24,059 nucleotides of DNA from a virus, in IMG/VR virus record IMGVR_UViG_3300006754_000171, positions 1 through 24,059 of that record. One strand, written 5' to 3'. This document shows, piece after piece, positions 16,749 to 23,444 of the stretch. The notes under the pieces are model-generated. The model had not been told where the DNA came from and ran no database searches. It worked only from the letters and a program-made list of their open reading frames with translations. Both the position numbers and the translations under genes were made by a program. The first letter of the stretch is position 1. Each line of letters opens with the position of its first letter.

Positions 16749-18797
16749 TTATCTTTTAAACATATTGCTCATGTTATCTACTAAATACTTAATATTCGGA
16801 TTTACGTATGGCTCTTTGTCTACACTTTGTTCATAGTACTCTTCAACACAGAACATTATCTGCATAAACCCCATAACTCTATCGAAATTCCCTTGTCTAT
16901 GATATTGAATCATTTCTTCAATTAATCCTGGTGAAGGGATTAAATCCATATTATATATCATAGATCCGTCTTCATTCTTACCTCTCTCTGTCCACAGCCA
17001 TCTTAATATAAATTTTTCTCCTGCATCTTTCAAACGATCGTTCATATGACATCCTTTTATTCTGGCTACTGTTGAATTTTGTATTACTTTCGATATTACA
17101 TTATCAGGTTGGTCTGCAAGTAAATGCATTTTACCTCTACGTTTAAAATAAGAGAGTACTTCTCCCCTATCATTTTCGAACATTATCTCAGCTCCTCCAA
17201 AATACTCAGATAATAATTCAAGATTTCTATTATAAATCTCTATATTGTCAGGTCTGCCAACATACTCCGCAACTATTTCATCATATCCATGATCAAATTT
17301 TTGATGTGACTTATATACAAAAGCTGCATTTAAAGATTTACTTCCAGACTTGTCAAATGCTACAGGGTCAAGTCCGATTTTATAAAGACCATAGGGCATG
17401 TCTTCAGGAGGATGTTGATATACAACAATACATCCTTCTTGTGGATCATTAGGACTATGCGGAAACTTATGCATAGGAAATAATTTTTTATTTAAGTCAG
17501 GTCTAAATCTAACCTCTCCATCTTCTTCAAATAATGTTCCTGCTGTTCCTAATTTTTTATATCTTTCATCTTGTTTTAATTTGGCTAATACATTATATAA
17601 CTCAATGGCTGGAAAAACTGCTCCTTCATTTCTCAAGAATGCTTCTTTTGGTGTATGAGGATGCTGAGTTACCATCATATTATATGCTTTTGGATCAGCT
17701 TTTTTCTTTTCTTCTCTCTCTAAATCTATATCCTCAACAGCTTTTTCTCTTAATGCATTTCCATCTTCATCTATAAAAGGTTCTCTATACCACGCATCAT
17801 CTACAAACCATCCCGCCTCTCCTACAGCAGATTCATCATATATATTTTCATATGCTCTTAATCCATATGCTGAAGGATTATAAAACATAGCTTCAAAGTC
17901 TGCATTAGTTCCATTTTTATTATTACCCCCTGTTCCATATATAATAGGAATACCGATCATAATATTACCATCTTTAAATAGAGGATATGAACGTTGATAT
18001 GCTTGCATTAATCCAGGCCAATCTCCAGCTTCCTCAAATAACATTCGTTCAGCAGTACGTCCTACAGATTTTTGTGGAGAATCTTTAAATGATAATGCTA
18101 ATATTTCAGATTTAAATCCTTTCTGTATATTAATTCCCGATATAGGATCCTTTTCTACATATCCAGATTTAATAGCATCTTGTCTATCGTGTAAAAATCC
18201 TTTTGCCCAATCTGTGTTTTCATTAATAAAGTTAATCATATTCTTAGCCATTTCCATAGTATTGGCCCAGAATGTTTTCTCATATGCTGCTAGTATAGAT
18301 ATAGAATTAGGGAACCAATTGTATTTCCACGCCATCCCAAAAGCGTTCTTATAAGAGAATCCTTTCCGCCTAGCTTTTACAACAATCATACCTTGTCCAT
18401 TCTTCTCTGCTTGTTCGAGTTCATGATACCAATAATAGTCCATATCTAAAAACTTAGGAAAGGTATCTATCTTTCTTTGGCGCTTATCTTGTGTAACTGT
18501 CGCTAAAATTCTTCCGTAATTAAGGTAGGCATAATGCTCTCCTGTAACGCGTACTCCTCCTACAGTATATCCAAATTTACAACGTCTTTCTTCTTCGTCC
18601 CAAAATTCTATATACTCAGAAGTCCCTACTGGAGCTAATGTATAACGTTTATGTTTTAAGTAATGTCTCGCGGATTCGCTAAATACCTGTGTATTTATAA
18701 ATTTTAGGTATTTCTGACCTGTATGTCTTACTGGATCTTTTTTGTCTGGTTCTAGTTTATTCCATTCTTTCCCTATAATTTCTTTTTGTTTACCCAT
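16749..18797 (-). CDS. terL: Terminase large subunit (ATPase and nuclease), 682 aa
   Basis: This is the packaging motor that translocates DNA into proheads and cuts concatemers. The ATPase part shows a Walker A-like VVKARRKGFSYK at 139-150, with the lysine- and arginine-rich form typical of this terminase branch. Walker B and the catalytic acid are RMLFEEAGDW at 251-260. A following motif has PLFKDGNIMIGIPIIYGTGG (272-291), a likely coupling segment. The nuclease part has acidic residues in YKIGLDPVAFDKSGSKS (Asp477) and in MFENDRGEVLSYF (Glu541 and Asp543), with a third candidate at Asp639 (FDRVMGF). The length fits TerL. The start overlaps the 115-residue gene by 25 bp. I recognise no small terminase next to it. 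Confidence 0.95.
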   Translation of the reverse strand: MGKQKEIIGKEWNKLEPDKKDPVRHTGQKYLKFINTQVFSESARHYLKHKRYTLAPVGTSEYIEFWDEEERRCKFGYTVGGVRVTGEHYAYLNYGRILATVTQDKRQRKIDTFPKFLDMDYYWYHELEQAEKNGQGMIVVKARRKGFSYKNAFGMAWKYNWFPNSISILAAYEKTFWANTMEMAKNMINFINENTDWAKGFLHDRQDAIKSGYVEKDPISGINIQKGFKSEILALSFKDSPQKSVGRTAERMLFEEAGDWPGLMQAYQRSYPLFKDGNIMIGIPIIYGTGGNNKNGTNADFEAMFYNPSAYGLRAYENIYDESAVGEAGWFVDDAWYREPFIDEDGNALREKAVEDIDLEREEKKKADPKAYNMMVTQHPHTPKEAFLRNEGAVFPAIELYNVLAKLKQDERYKKLGTAGTLFEEDGEVRFRPDLNKKLFPMHKFPHSPNDPQEGCIVVYQHPPEDMPYGLYKIGLDPVAFDKSGSKSLNAAFVYKSHQKFDHGYDEIVAEYVGRPDNIEIYNRNLELLSEYFGGAEIMFENDRGEVLSYFKRRGKMHLLADQPDNVISKVIQNSTVARIKGCHMNDRLKDAGEKFILRWLWTERGKNEDGSMIYNMDLIPSPGLIEEMIQYHRQGNFDRVMGFMQIMFCVEEYYEQSVDKEPYVNPNIKYLVDNMSNMFKR

Positions 18798-19120
18798 TTT
18801 GTATTGTTGTATATCTTAGTTAACTCATCTAGTTGTCCCTTCTTAGTTAATTTCTTTTTTATCTCTACCAATTCGGCACATATTTCATAATTTTCTCTTT
18901 CAGAGTCTGCAAAATATTCTATTAAATTATCTATAGAGGTGGTTTCATCAAAACCTGTAGGTAACCATAAACCTCCTCCATCATCACTTTCTATATCTAT
19001 TAATTCCTCATATGTTAATTTTCCTGCTACTAACATATAACCATTAACCATCGCTTCATGAAGGATTTTTTCATCATGCAAAAGTTTTTCACTATACGAT
19101 TTGTTATCTTCCTTGTCCAC
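18773..19120 (-). CDS. Acidic hypothetical protein upstream of TerL, 115 aa
   Basis: I recall proteins of this kind beside terminases in Bacteroidetes phages but know no function. It has an acidic middle with a Gly-rich turn (DIESDDGGGLWLPTGFDETT) followed by helices LIEYFADSERENYEICAELV and EIKKKLTKKGQLDELTKIYN, ending WVNKKKL. The last 25 bp overlap the start of terL, and the 46-residue basic ORF overlaps its own start by 17 bp, so the three are probably translated as a coupled set. A small terminase subunit is possible by position, but no DNA-binding helix is clear. There is no signal or membrane segment. The stop is TAG. Confidence 0.8.
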   Translation of the reverse strand: MDKEDNKSYSEKLLHDEKILHEAMVNGYMLVAGKLTYEELIDIESDDGGGLWLPTGFDETTSIDNLIEYFADSERENYEICAELVEIKKKLTKKGQLDELTKIYNNTKWVNKKKL

Positions 19121-19244
19121 GGTATGGTTTTATATAATTAACAGAATGTTTATGTGAGGTACGTTTAGTTTTCGCATGAATTCCTGGTCTCTTTTTACGT
19201 CTTGTTGTAACATGTGTTGCACCTATACCGAACTTTTTTACCAT
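19104..19244 (-). CDS. Small strongly basic protein, 46 aa
   Basis: A short frame runs from ATG 19244 to TAA 19104. Its start overlaps the stop of the preceding 163-residue gene in TAATG, and its end overlaps the next gene by 17 bp; such tight packing supports a real gene. The product is rich in Lys, Arg and His (THVTTRRKKRPG, then AKTKRTSHKHS) and ends YIKPYRGQGR, with a single acidic residue at most. Very small basic proteins with a PYRGQGR-like end next to terminase genes are familiar to me from Bacteroidetes phages, though I cannot search. Nucleic acid binding in the packaging machinery or a minor virion role is inferred from charge alone. Confidence 0.7.
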   Translation of the reverse strand: MVKKFGIGATHVTTRRKKRPGIHAKTKRTSHKHSVNYIKPYRGQGR

Positions 19245-19735
19245 TAGCTAAGTATCATAATTTCTACTAATGCCGCATTAGATGCATCTATATTTGTAAT
19301 TATTAAACCTGCATACATTGGACATGGAATAACCATCCAATCGTCCTTAGCTAAAACTGCAATAGCGTGATCACAAGCAGTTGGATCATCACAAACGACA
19401 CTCGTATGAGCATTAGCTAGATTTATATCTCCTCCATCAGAGAATACCATAATCTCCCCCTGTTCTGCTGTTTCTGTACAATTTTTTAGGTATATATAGT
19501 TTTTATATAGGTCAGTTCCATAGGTTGATCCCGTAGATTTATTTACATATGATAATGTATTTGCTAATAATGTAGTATTAGTTGCTCCCGCAGCTATACT
19601 AACTCTTTGTACTCCACTTGAGCCTGAAACGTCATCTCCAATAGTATTTTTAAATGATGATGTTATTGCTAAATTTAACTTATCTGATGTTAATTCTGCA
19701 CTTGTAAGTGTTAATTTTGAGGTTGTAGTTGCCAT
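19244..19735 (-). CDS. Beta-rich putative virion protein, 163 aa
   Basis: No named family. The N-terminal half is Ser/Thr-rich with alternating strands (ATTTSKLTLTSAELTSDKLN). The middle holds YLKNCTETAEQGEIMVFSDGG. The C-terminal part has VLAKDDWMVIPCPMYAGLII, ending in the strand ALVEIMILS. The pattern is compatible with a small jelly-roll or Ig-like virion protein such as a decoration or tail component. Four cysteines occur. It lies 15 bp after the M15 peptidase gene and is coupled to the 46-residue basic ORF by TAATG. No signal peptide is visible. The structural role is inferred from composition. Confidence 0.8.
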   Translation of the reverse strand: MATTTSKLTLTSAELTSDKLNLAITSSFKNTIGDDVSGSSGVQRVSIAAGATNTTLLANTLSYVNKSTGSTYGTDLYKNYIYLKNCTETAEQGEIMVFSDGGDINLANAHTSVVCDDPTACDHAIAVLAKDDWMVIPCPMYAGLIITNIDASNAALVEIMILS

Positions 19736-19750
19736 TTTAAATTATTTTAT

Positions 19751-20227
19751 TTATGCGTTTATGTGTTTATATTTAGTTTTACCTTTCACAGTTTCCGCAA
19801 GTGTTAATTTTTTTCTATTTTTTCTATGAGTCACAAAGCTAATGTGAATCCAATTAGGATTACCGTCTGGATATTCAGATCCAAACTCCCAAACCATTTG
19901 ATCAAAGTCTAAATTATCTTTTATATAGTGAAACATCTCGGCATTTGTTTTATGTCCAAATGTATCATCTATATCCATCGCTTGACCTTTCATATGTTGA
20001 GAAGTTTTTGATCCTCCAATCGCTGTATTTGTAGGTTCTCCTCTAAAAAAGCTATTAACTTTTATAGGTCCTCCTACCCATTCTCTTAAAGGTTCAAACA
20101 GTAATCTGGCAATATCTTGCATACATCTCAATTGATCAGGAGTAGGTATATTTTTAAATCCTCTTCTTATCGCAGTATTACTATGTATGCCCTCTTTGTA
20201 GCTAACATGTTTACTTATTCTTACCAT
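19751..20227 (-). CDS. M15-family peptidase, probable endolysin, 158 aa
   Basis: The enzyme should cleave peptide bridges of peptidoglycan for lysis. It shows the M15A pattern: SxHxxGxAxD as SQHMKGQAMDID, with zinc ligands His78 and Asp85, the catalytic Glu114 in QMVWEFG, and the third ligand His128 in NWIHISF. Length and order match compact D-Ala-D-Ala carboxypeptidase or endopeptidase domains of phage lysins. There is no signal peptide, so release would need a holin or another route, and no holin is seen nearby. The C-terminal basic tail (HRKNRKKLTLAETVKGKTKY) might contact cell wall or membrane. The start ATG lies inside the end of the 42-residue ORF. The promoter at 20342-20369 probably serves this gene. 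Confidence 0.92.
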   Translation of the reverse strand: MVRISKHVSYKEGIHSNTAIRRGFKNIPTPDQLRCMQDIARLLFEPLREWVGGPIKVNSFFRGEPTNTAIGGSKTSQHMKGQAMDIDDTFGHKTNAEMFHYIKDNLDFDQMVWEFGSEYPDGNPNWIHISFVTHRKNRKKLTLAETVKGKTKYKHINA

Positions 20228-20339
20228 TCTTTTCCTTTTGTATTTGCCACTTTCTCTTTTCTTCTAAAGAAAGACTAGCCCACCAAGCAGGGAAATCCCC
20301 TCCTTTTATGGTTAAGTACTCTGCCCAAATGTTTCTCAT
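20211..20339 (-). CDS. Small Trp-rich ORF upstream of the lysin, 42 aa
   Basis: The frame runs from ATG 20339 to TAA 20211 and overlaps the M15 gene by 17 bp. It reads MRNIWAEYLTIKGGDFPAWW, then ASLSLEEKRKWQIQKEKNGK and NK, with four tryptophans and a basic C-terminal helix. The composition looks protein-like rather than random, and the overlap style matches the neighbours. The problem is that the promoter -7 element ends only 2 nt before the ATG, so the message would be leaderless or the frame must be read from a longer upstream transcript. It could regulate lysin translation, since its ribosomes would pass over the M15 start. Function unknown. Confidence 0.55.
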   Translation of the reverse strand: MRNIWAEYLTIKGGDFPAWWASLSLEEKRKWQIQKEKNGKNK

Positions 20340-20341
20340 TG

Positions 20342-20369
20342 CAAATATATATAATATTTAGTTTACAAA
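20342..20369 (-). promoter_or_regulatory. Bacteroidetes-type promoter before the lysin and packaging block
   Basis: The minus strand reads TTTG (20369-20366), 16 nt, then TATATTTG (20349-20342). This is close to the Bacteroidetes TTTG...TAnnTTTG promoter, with spacing about 1 nt shorter than typical. It sits in the 82-bp gap between the 182-residue gene and the 42-residue ORF, at the boundary of two gene groups, and is the best promoter in the window. Confidence 0.7.
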
Positions 20370-20421
20370 GGTAATAAAATTTATTTAAAAAAAGAACGAT
20401 TAGCTATACGTTATTCTATTT

Positions 20422-20970
20422 TTATGGATCTTCTCTATTACCTTTTTGTCTTTGACCACGCAATTGTGCTGAATGCATAATCTCTCTTTCTACATTTTCT
20501 TTAACTTTTTGCAGAGATTCTACAATATTACCTATTTTTGATAAGGCTCCAGTTATATCGTTAGGCTTATATATAGGTTTATCGTTTTTATCTCGTTCTT
20601 GTAGATCTACATTCTCTAAATAATCTGTTAAGTTATGCACAGTTTTTATAGCAGCCTTTAATAATAACATAGATGGAGTTATTTGCAACTCTCTATATTT
20701 GTCTATAGCTGCTATAACTTCAGAATTAGGCTCATAAGATTCGTCTTTCAGATAATCCTTCGCTATAGTTCTCGCTAAAATTTCAGGAGATAAAGCTGCT
20801 ACATAAGGAGACTTAAAATCTGTAAAAAAATATACATAAGATATCTCTCTTAATGCAGTTTCTTTATCTTCAGACTTATCTCTATCCCAAAGCGCTTTAA
20901 ATTCTGGAATCATTAAGGCTGCTGGAGAGAAAGTTACCTGTCTGTTCTTAAGGTCAAAGAGATCTTTCAT
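20422..20970 (-). CDS. Conserved-looking phage hypothetical protein, 182 aa
   Basis: I recognise the general pattern from Bacteroidetes phages but know no function. The N-terminus has LIPEFKALWDRDKSEDKETA followed by LREISYVYFFTDFKSPYVAA, which is helical and aromatic. The C-terminal third is a coiled-coil-like helix (GALSKIGNIVESLQKVKENV) ending in a basic tail (RGQRQKGNREDP). Its start overlaps the stop of the 63-residue gene in ATGA. The protein ends the small-gene block, upstream of the lysin promoter. A small-terminase or scaffold-assembly role could be proposed from helix content and location, but there is no direct evidence for either. Confidence 0.85.
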   Translation of the reverse strand: MKDLFDLKNRQVTFSPAALMIPEFKALWDRDKSEDKETALREISYVYFFTDFKSPYVAALSPEILARTIAKDYLKDESYEPNSEVIAAIDKYRELQITPSMLLLKAAIKTVHNLTDYLENVDLQERDKNDKPIYKPNDITGALSKIGNIVESLQKVKENVEREIMHSAQLRGQRQKGNREDP

Positions 20971-21158
20971 CTATCGTTTAATTCTGCTTCTATTTCATCT
21001 TGAGATACTGGGATCGCAATAGTAACTTTACATATATTCTTTCCTATTTCGTTAACGGTCACGTTTTCTACATGGCCAAAGTACATATAAACTAGTGCTA
21101 CAACAGCATTCTTGTTACCTGTAAGTGTAACATCTACAAAATGATATTTCTGTGTCAT
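20967..21158 (-). CDS. Small hypothetical protein, 63 aa
   Basis: No family is recognised. The predicted strand and helix order (YHFVDVTLTGNKNAVVALVY, then HVENVTVNEIGKNICKVTIA, then a short acidic tail) suggests a small alpha/beta fold. It begins right after the GroES-like gene's stop, with no gap, and shares ATGA with the 182-residue gene, so translation is likely coupled through all three. A hydrophobic stretch VVALVYMYFG is too short and interrupted for a confident membrane segment. Confidence 0.75.
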   Translation of the reverse strand: MTQKYHFVDVTLTGNKNAVVALVYMYFGHVENVTVNEIGKNICKVTIAIPVSQDEIEAELNDR

Positions 21159-21437
21159 TTACTTTTCTACTTTAGCAAATAGAGCAAACTCTTTAAATAC
21201 ATGATAAACATCTTCTTCGTAAGATACAGGTATACTACCTCCTGGAGGTAATAAAATCTCATCGTTTTTAGAAAAGTTCTTCACATCTGGCCCAATCGCT
21301 ATAATTTTCCCAGTTAGGTTCTTTTGTATTTCTCTCGCTACATCTTCAGAGACTTGTATCCCTGATTCTGTTTCTGTTGAAGGTATTTTAACATATACTA
21401 ATATGTTATCACCCATCATTTTAATTTTGTTTGTCAT
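21159..21437 (-). CDS. GroES-like co-chaperonin, 92 aa
   Basis: The protein should cap a host GroEL ring and help fold a phage protein, most likely the capsid protein, as T4 gp31 does. Family marks are in order: GDNILV at 9-14 (for GDRVLV), the mobile loop with SGIQVS at 25-30, which keeps the GI-x-V pattern that contacts GroEL, GKIIAIGP at 43-50, then NDEILLPPGGSIPVSYEEDV and a terminal strand EFALFAKVE. The length is near the usual 95-100 residues. The mobile loop reads IPSTETESGIQVSED, which is standard in length. It stands between the 113-residue zinc protein (3 bp gap) and the 63-residue gene, in the block transcribed ahead of the capsid genes. I see no large chaperonin subunit here. Confidence 0.88.
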   Translation of the reverse strand: MTNKIKMMGDNILVYVKIPSTETESGIQVSEDVAREIQKNLTGKIIAIGPDVKNFSKNDEILLPPGGSIPVSYEEDVYHVFKEFALFAKVEK

Positions 21438-21440
21438 TTT

Positions 21441-21782
21441 TTATTTTTTAGGCCATTTATTTAATGGACAATTTTTATTAGGAGCCATTACATTAGCGGG
21501 AAACGCACAACCACAAGCGCCACATTTATAACCTTTAACAACTGGTCCATCAGATTTAACTTCTGGATCAAACGTTTGTCTTATCTTAGATTTTCCTCCA
21601 TTAGGTAATAAACGTTCTATAATTTGATATATCGTTCCAGATTCTTTTAACTCTGGACACGTTTTACAAACCTCAGCACGCTCTTCGGACATTATTCTTA
21701 CATCCTCTGGTAGATTATCGTAATTTTCGTTAGCTCTAATGAAATTAGTCCAACCATCTTTAATGTTCTTTAATGTTCCCAC
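21441..21782 (-). CDS. Zinc-ribbon-like Cys-rich protein, 113 aa
   Basis: The protein has a CKTC pair at 39-42 (RAEVCKTCPELKE) and a second cluster at 87-92 (YKCGACGC), with a final Cys105 in NKNCPLNKW. Together these give at least four ligands for a structural zinc. Proteins of this layout are frequent in Bacteroidetes phages and have no established function. The N-terminal helix (GTLKNIKDGWTNFIRANENY) is basic and aromatic. It overlaps the preceding 81-residue gene by 1 bp, and that gene also carries a CKTCKTCP motif, so the two may act together. The likely role is nucleic-acid or protein binding, which is not proven. Confidence 0.82.
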   Translation of the reverse strand: MGTLKNIKDGWTNFIRANENYDNLPEDVRIMSEERAEVCKTCPELKESGTIYQIIERLLPNGGKSKIRQTFDPEVKSDGPVVKGYKCGACGCAFPANVMAPNKNCPLNKWPKK

Positions 21783-22027
21783 TACTTATAACTAGTTCTT
21801 ATAGGTTTTAAAAGATTGTCAAATACTCCTTCTTTACATTCTTCTACAAATAATTGAAACTGTTCTTTAGTGAATTTCGTATATCCCTCATCATCTCCTC
21901 CAATTACAACTATATCAGAATCTTTTATAATATTTATTGTAGGACACGTTTTACAAGTTTTACAAAACGTCATTTGAACTCTATCCTCTTCAATTATACA
22001 GTCTCTTATACCTTTCTTATATTCCAT
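21782..22027 (-). CDS. Small Cys-motif protein, 81 aa
   Basis: It carries FCKTCKTCPT (Cys22, Cys25, Cys28) after a short strand region, with another Cys at 10 and one at 64. The middle is IVVIGGDDEGYTKFTKEQFQ, likely a strand, an acidic turn and a helix. The shared CKTC-P element with the next gene suggests a related zinc site, either intra- or intermolecular. One-base overlaps with both neighbours imply a tightly coupled operon. No known family is recognised. Confidence 0.75.
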   Translation of the reverse strand: MEYKKGIRDCIIEEDRVQMTFCKTCKTCPTINIIKDSDIVVIGGDDEGYTKFTKEQFQLFVEECKEGVFDNLLKPIRTSYK

Positions 22028-22302
22028 TATATACTTTTTAAAATTTCTGCTAACTTAGACTGTAATTCTTTACGAGTTTCTTTATCAAATAAAGGCTCTA
22101 CTACATCACCCCCTACAGCTAAGCCGTTCATGATAATATTAGCTCGTCTAATTTTTAACTCAGTTTTTGAAGCCATCTTTTGAAAAGCTATCGCTTCTTG
22201 CTGCTCCATCATTTGCTCTGGAGAAAGCATTTGTGGTTGTCCCATACCTTCGGGCATTCCTTGCATTGGTGGTACATCCACCATTTGTTTTTCATTTGCC
22301 AT
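22027..22302 (-). CDS. Met/Gln/Pro-rich small protein, 91 aa
   Basis: The N-terminal 38 residues are low in complexity and rich in Met, Gln, Gly and Pro (PPMQGMPEGMGQPQMLSPEQ), probably disordered. The C-terminal half is helical and basic (KTELKIRRANIIMNGLAVGG; FDKETRKELQSKLAEILKSI). No domain is recognised. It overlaps the 76-residue gene by 11 bp upstream and the 81-residue gene by 1 bp downstream. A minor virion or assembly-accessory protein is possible, but there is no direct evidence. Confidence 0.72.
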   Translation of the reverse strand: MANEKQMVDVPPMQGMPEGMGQPQMLSPEQMMEQQEAIAFQKMASKTELKIRRANIIMNGLAVGGDVVEPLFDKETRKELQSKLAEILKSI

Positions 22303-22522
22303 TTTTTAATGTTTTTAATTGTGTTAATACGTTATTGATTTCATCTATCTTATTACTGACCTTAATTATAGAAGGTCCATAATCTAAAACAGCCCGATCT
22401 CTTATATCAAGAGTGTCAGCCTGATCCTCGACTAGATCTGCTAGTCTGAGTTTTTCTTCTGTTAAACATACTTTCCAATAAGCTTCAGAAGTTTTTATTT
22501 TATCTTTTGTATCTATATTCAT
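22292..22522 (-). CDS. Small helical hypothetical protein, 76 aa
   Basis: It is predicted to be nearly all helix, with heptad-like spacing in AYWKVCLTEEKLRLADLVED and KVSNKIDEINNVLTQLKTLK, so a small coiled-coil protein. It is acidic, with one cysteine, and has no signal or membrane segment. It overlaps the HU-like gene by 1 bp and the next gene by 11 bp. The function is unknown. Confidence 0.72.
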   Translation of the reverse strand: MNIDTKDKIKTSEAYWKVCLTEEKLRLADLVEDQADTLDIRDRAVLDYGPSIIKVSNKIDEINNVLTQLKTLKNGK

Positions 22523-22815
22523 TATTTATAAGTGTTTTTTCTTACGGCCCAAAGATAACGAATTTTTTCTTTCAATTCCAACTCATTACCACTTTTTTTT
22601 CTTAATCTCCAAATTATCTTCTTAATTAAGAAGTCAATACGTCCTCGTCTAGCTCTAAAAGTTCCTAATCCATGTAATAAAACCCCCTGGAGGCCATCTT
22701 CCTGCATTTTTCTTTTTAGAAAAGCAAATTGATGCTTAACTATTATATCTATCTTAATTTCAGATAAACCCGTTTCTTCCCTGATAGTTTTATAAAACTT
22801 CGAATTCTCCTTCAT
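22522..22815 (-). CDS. HU/IHF-like protein with missing arm, 97 aa
   Basis: Residues about 5-56 resemble the N-terminal half of HU and IHF: a two-helix start with ETGLSEIKIDIIVKHQFAFL and then LLHGLGTFRARRG, matching the LxGFGTFxxR strand of the family. After that, the DNA-embracing beta arm with its usual GRNPxTG motif is absent. Instead there is a basic helical tail (DFLIKKIIWRLRKKSGNELE; LKEKIRYLWAVRKN). It may bind DNA in a different way, or act as a replication or packaging architectural protein. It overlaps the 72-residue gene by 26 bp. Several HU/IHF-like genes are known in crAss-like phages. Another reading is an unrelated small helical protein, which I think less likely. Confidence 0.65.
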   Translation of the reverse strand: MKENSKFYKTIREETGLSEIKIDIIVKHQFAFLKRKMQEDGLQGVLLHGLGTFRARRGRIDFLIKKIIWRLRKKSGNELELKEKIRYLWAVRKNTYK

Positions 22816-23008
22816 TGTTTACGGCTACAGCTATCTTCATATTTTGAAAATTTGTAAGTTCATCAATATCCTCCATACCTAAGTGTTCTCTTAAAGCTGC
22901 AGCTGTATAAGGATCCACTACTAATGTAGTCGGCTTATTACTATTTTGTTTTATAAAAGTCTCCTTAGCTTTAATAATCTTACTTACTATGTCTATTGTG
23001 GGTTCCAT
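22790..23008 (-). CDS. Small hypothetical protein, 72 aa
   Basis: No family is recognised. The N-terminal helix (TIDIVSKIIKAKETFIKQNS) is followed by KPTTLVVDPYTAAALREHLG, then a helix and strand with FQNMKIAVAVNNEGEFEVL. The pattern suggests a small alpha/beta domain. It starts right after the 119-residue gene and its end overlaps the HU-like gene by 26 bp. The PTTLVVDPYTAAAL segment resembles an often-seen strand and helix in capsid-like proteins, but the protein is far too short for that role. Confidence 0.72.
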   Translation of the reverse strand: MEPTIDIVSKIIKAKETFIKQNSNKPTTLVVDPYTAAALREHLGMEDIDELTNFQNMKIAVAVNNEGEFEVL

Positions 23009-23368
23009 TTACTTAATTTTAAAGGCAAATGTAAGTGTCACCTCTCTCTCTTTTTTTATATCTATTTTAGGACTAAGTGCAAGCTTTCCTGTCTTAGGAT
23101 CCTTCTCTATTACTCCCTTTTGTTTAAAATACTTTATATAGTTATCTAAATTTGAATGCGTTTTAAATCCTAACCTTTCTCTAACTACAGATCTAGCTTG
23201 AGTACCAAATCGATCTAACTCCACTAAATCCCCTTGGAGTTCCATAAAGCATGATAATACTTCAATCTCCTTTGTAGTTAAGGGATTAGGTAAGATTACA
23301 TTTACAAGCTTAAGATATTTGGGATTAAAATCCTTCCTATTTATAACTTCTTTTTTTATTCGCTTCAT
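23009..23368 (-). CDS. Winged-helix-like DNA-binding protein, 119 aa
   Basis: This is the first gene of the minus-strand block and probably a transcriptional regulator or other DNA-binding factor. After a basic N-terminus (MKRIKKEVINRKDFNPKYLK), residues 30-44 (LTTKEIEVLSCFMEL) form the first helix of a helix-turn-helix. Residues 58-100 (ARSVVRERLGFKTHSNLDNY, then IKYFKQKGVIEKD and a wing hairpin with PKTGKLALSP) match the recognition helix and wing of winged-helix proteins. Proteins of this type are common in Bacteroidetes phages. A TATATTTG promoter lies just upstream with a TTG at N20, so this is the likely start of the operon. No signal peptide. Its position next to the divergent control region fits a role in switching between the two arms. 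Confidence 0.78.
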   Translation of the reverse strand: MKRIKKEVINRKDFNPKYLKLVNVILPNPLTTKEIEVLSCFMELQGDLVELDRFGTQARSVVRERLGFKTHSNLDNYIKYFKQKGVIEKDPKTGKLALSPKIDIKKEREVTLTFAFKIK

Positions 23369-23386
23369 ATTTCGCTTTTATATGTG

Positions 23387-23417
23387 CAAATATATACAAA
23401 AAAAGTCCACCCCACAA
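23387..23417 (-). promoter_or_regulatory. Promoter with TTG-N20-TATATTTG before the minus-strand block
   Basis: The minus strand reads TTG (23417-23415), 20 nt, then TATATTTG (23394-23387), within the usual TTG(N17-23)TAnnTTTG range for Bacteroidetes. It lies 18 bp upstream of the first minus-strand ATG and probably drives the small-gene cluster. Confidence 0.65.
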
Positions 23418-23444
23418 CTTTATTTAAAGAATTTCGCATTGTTA

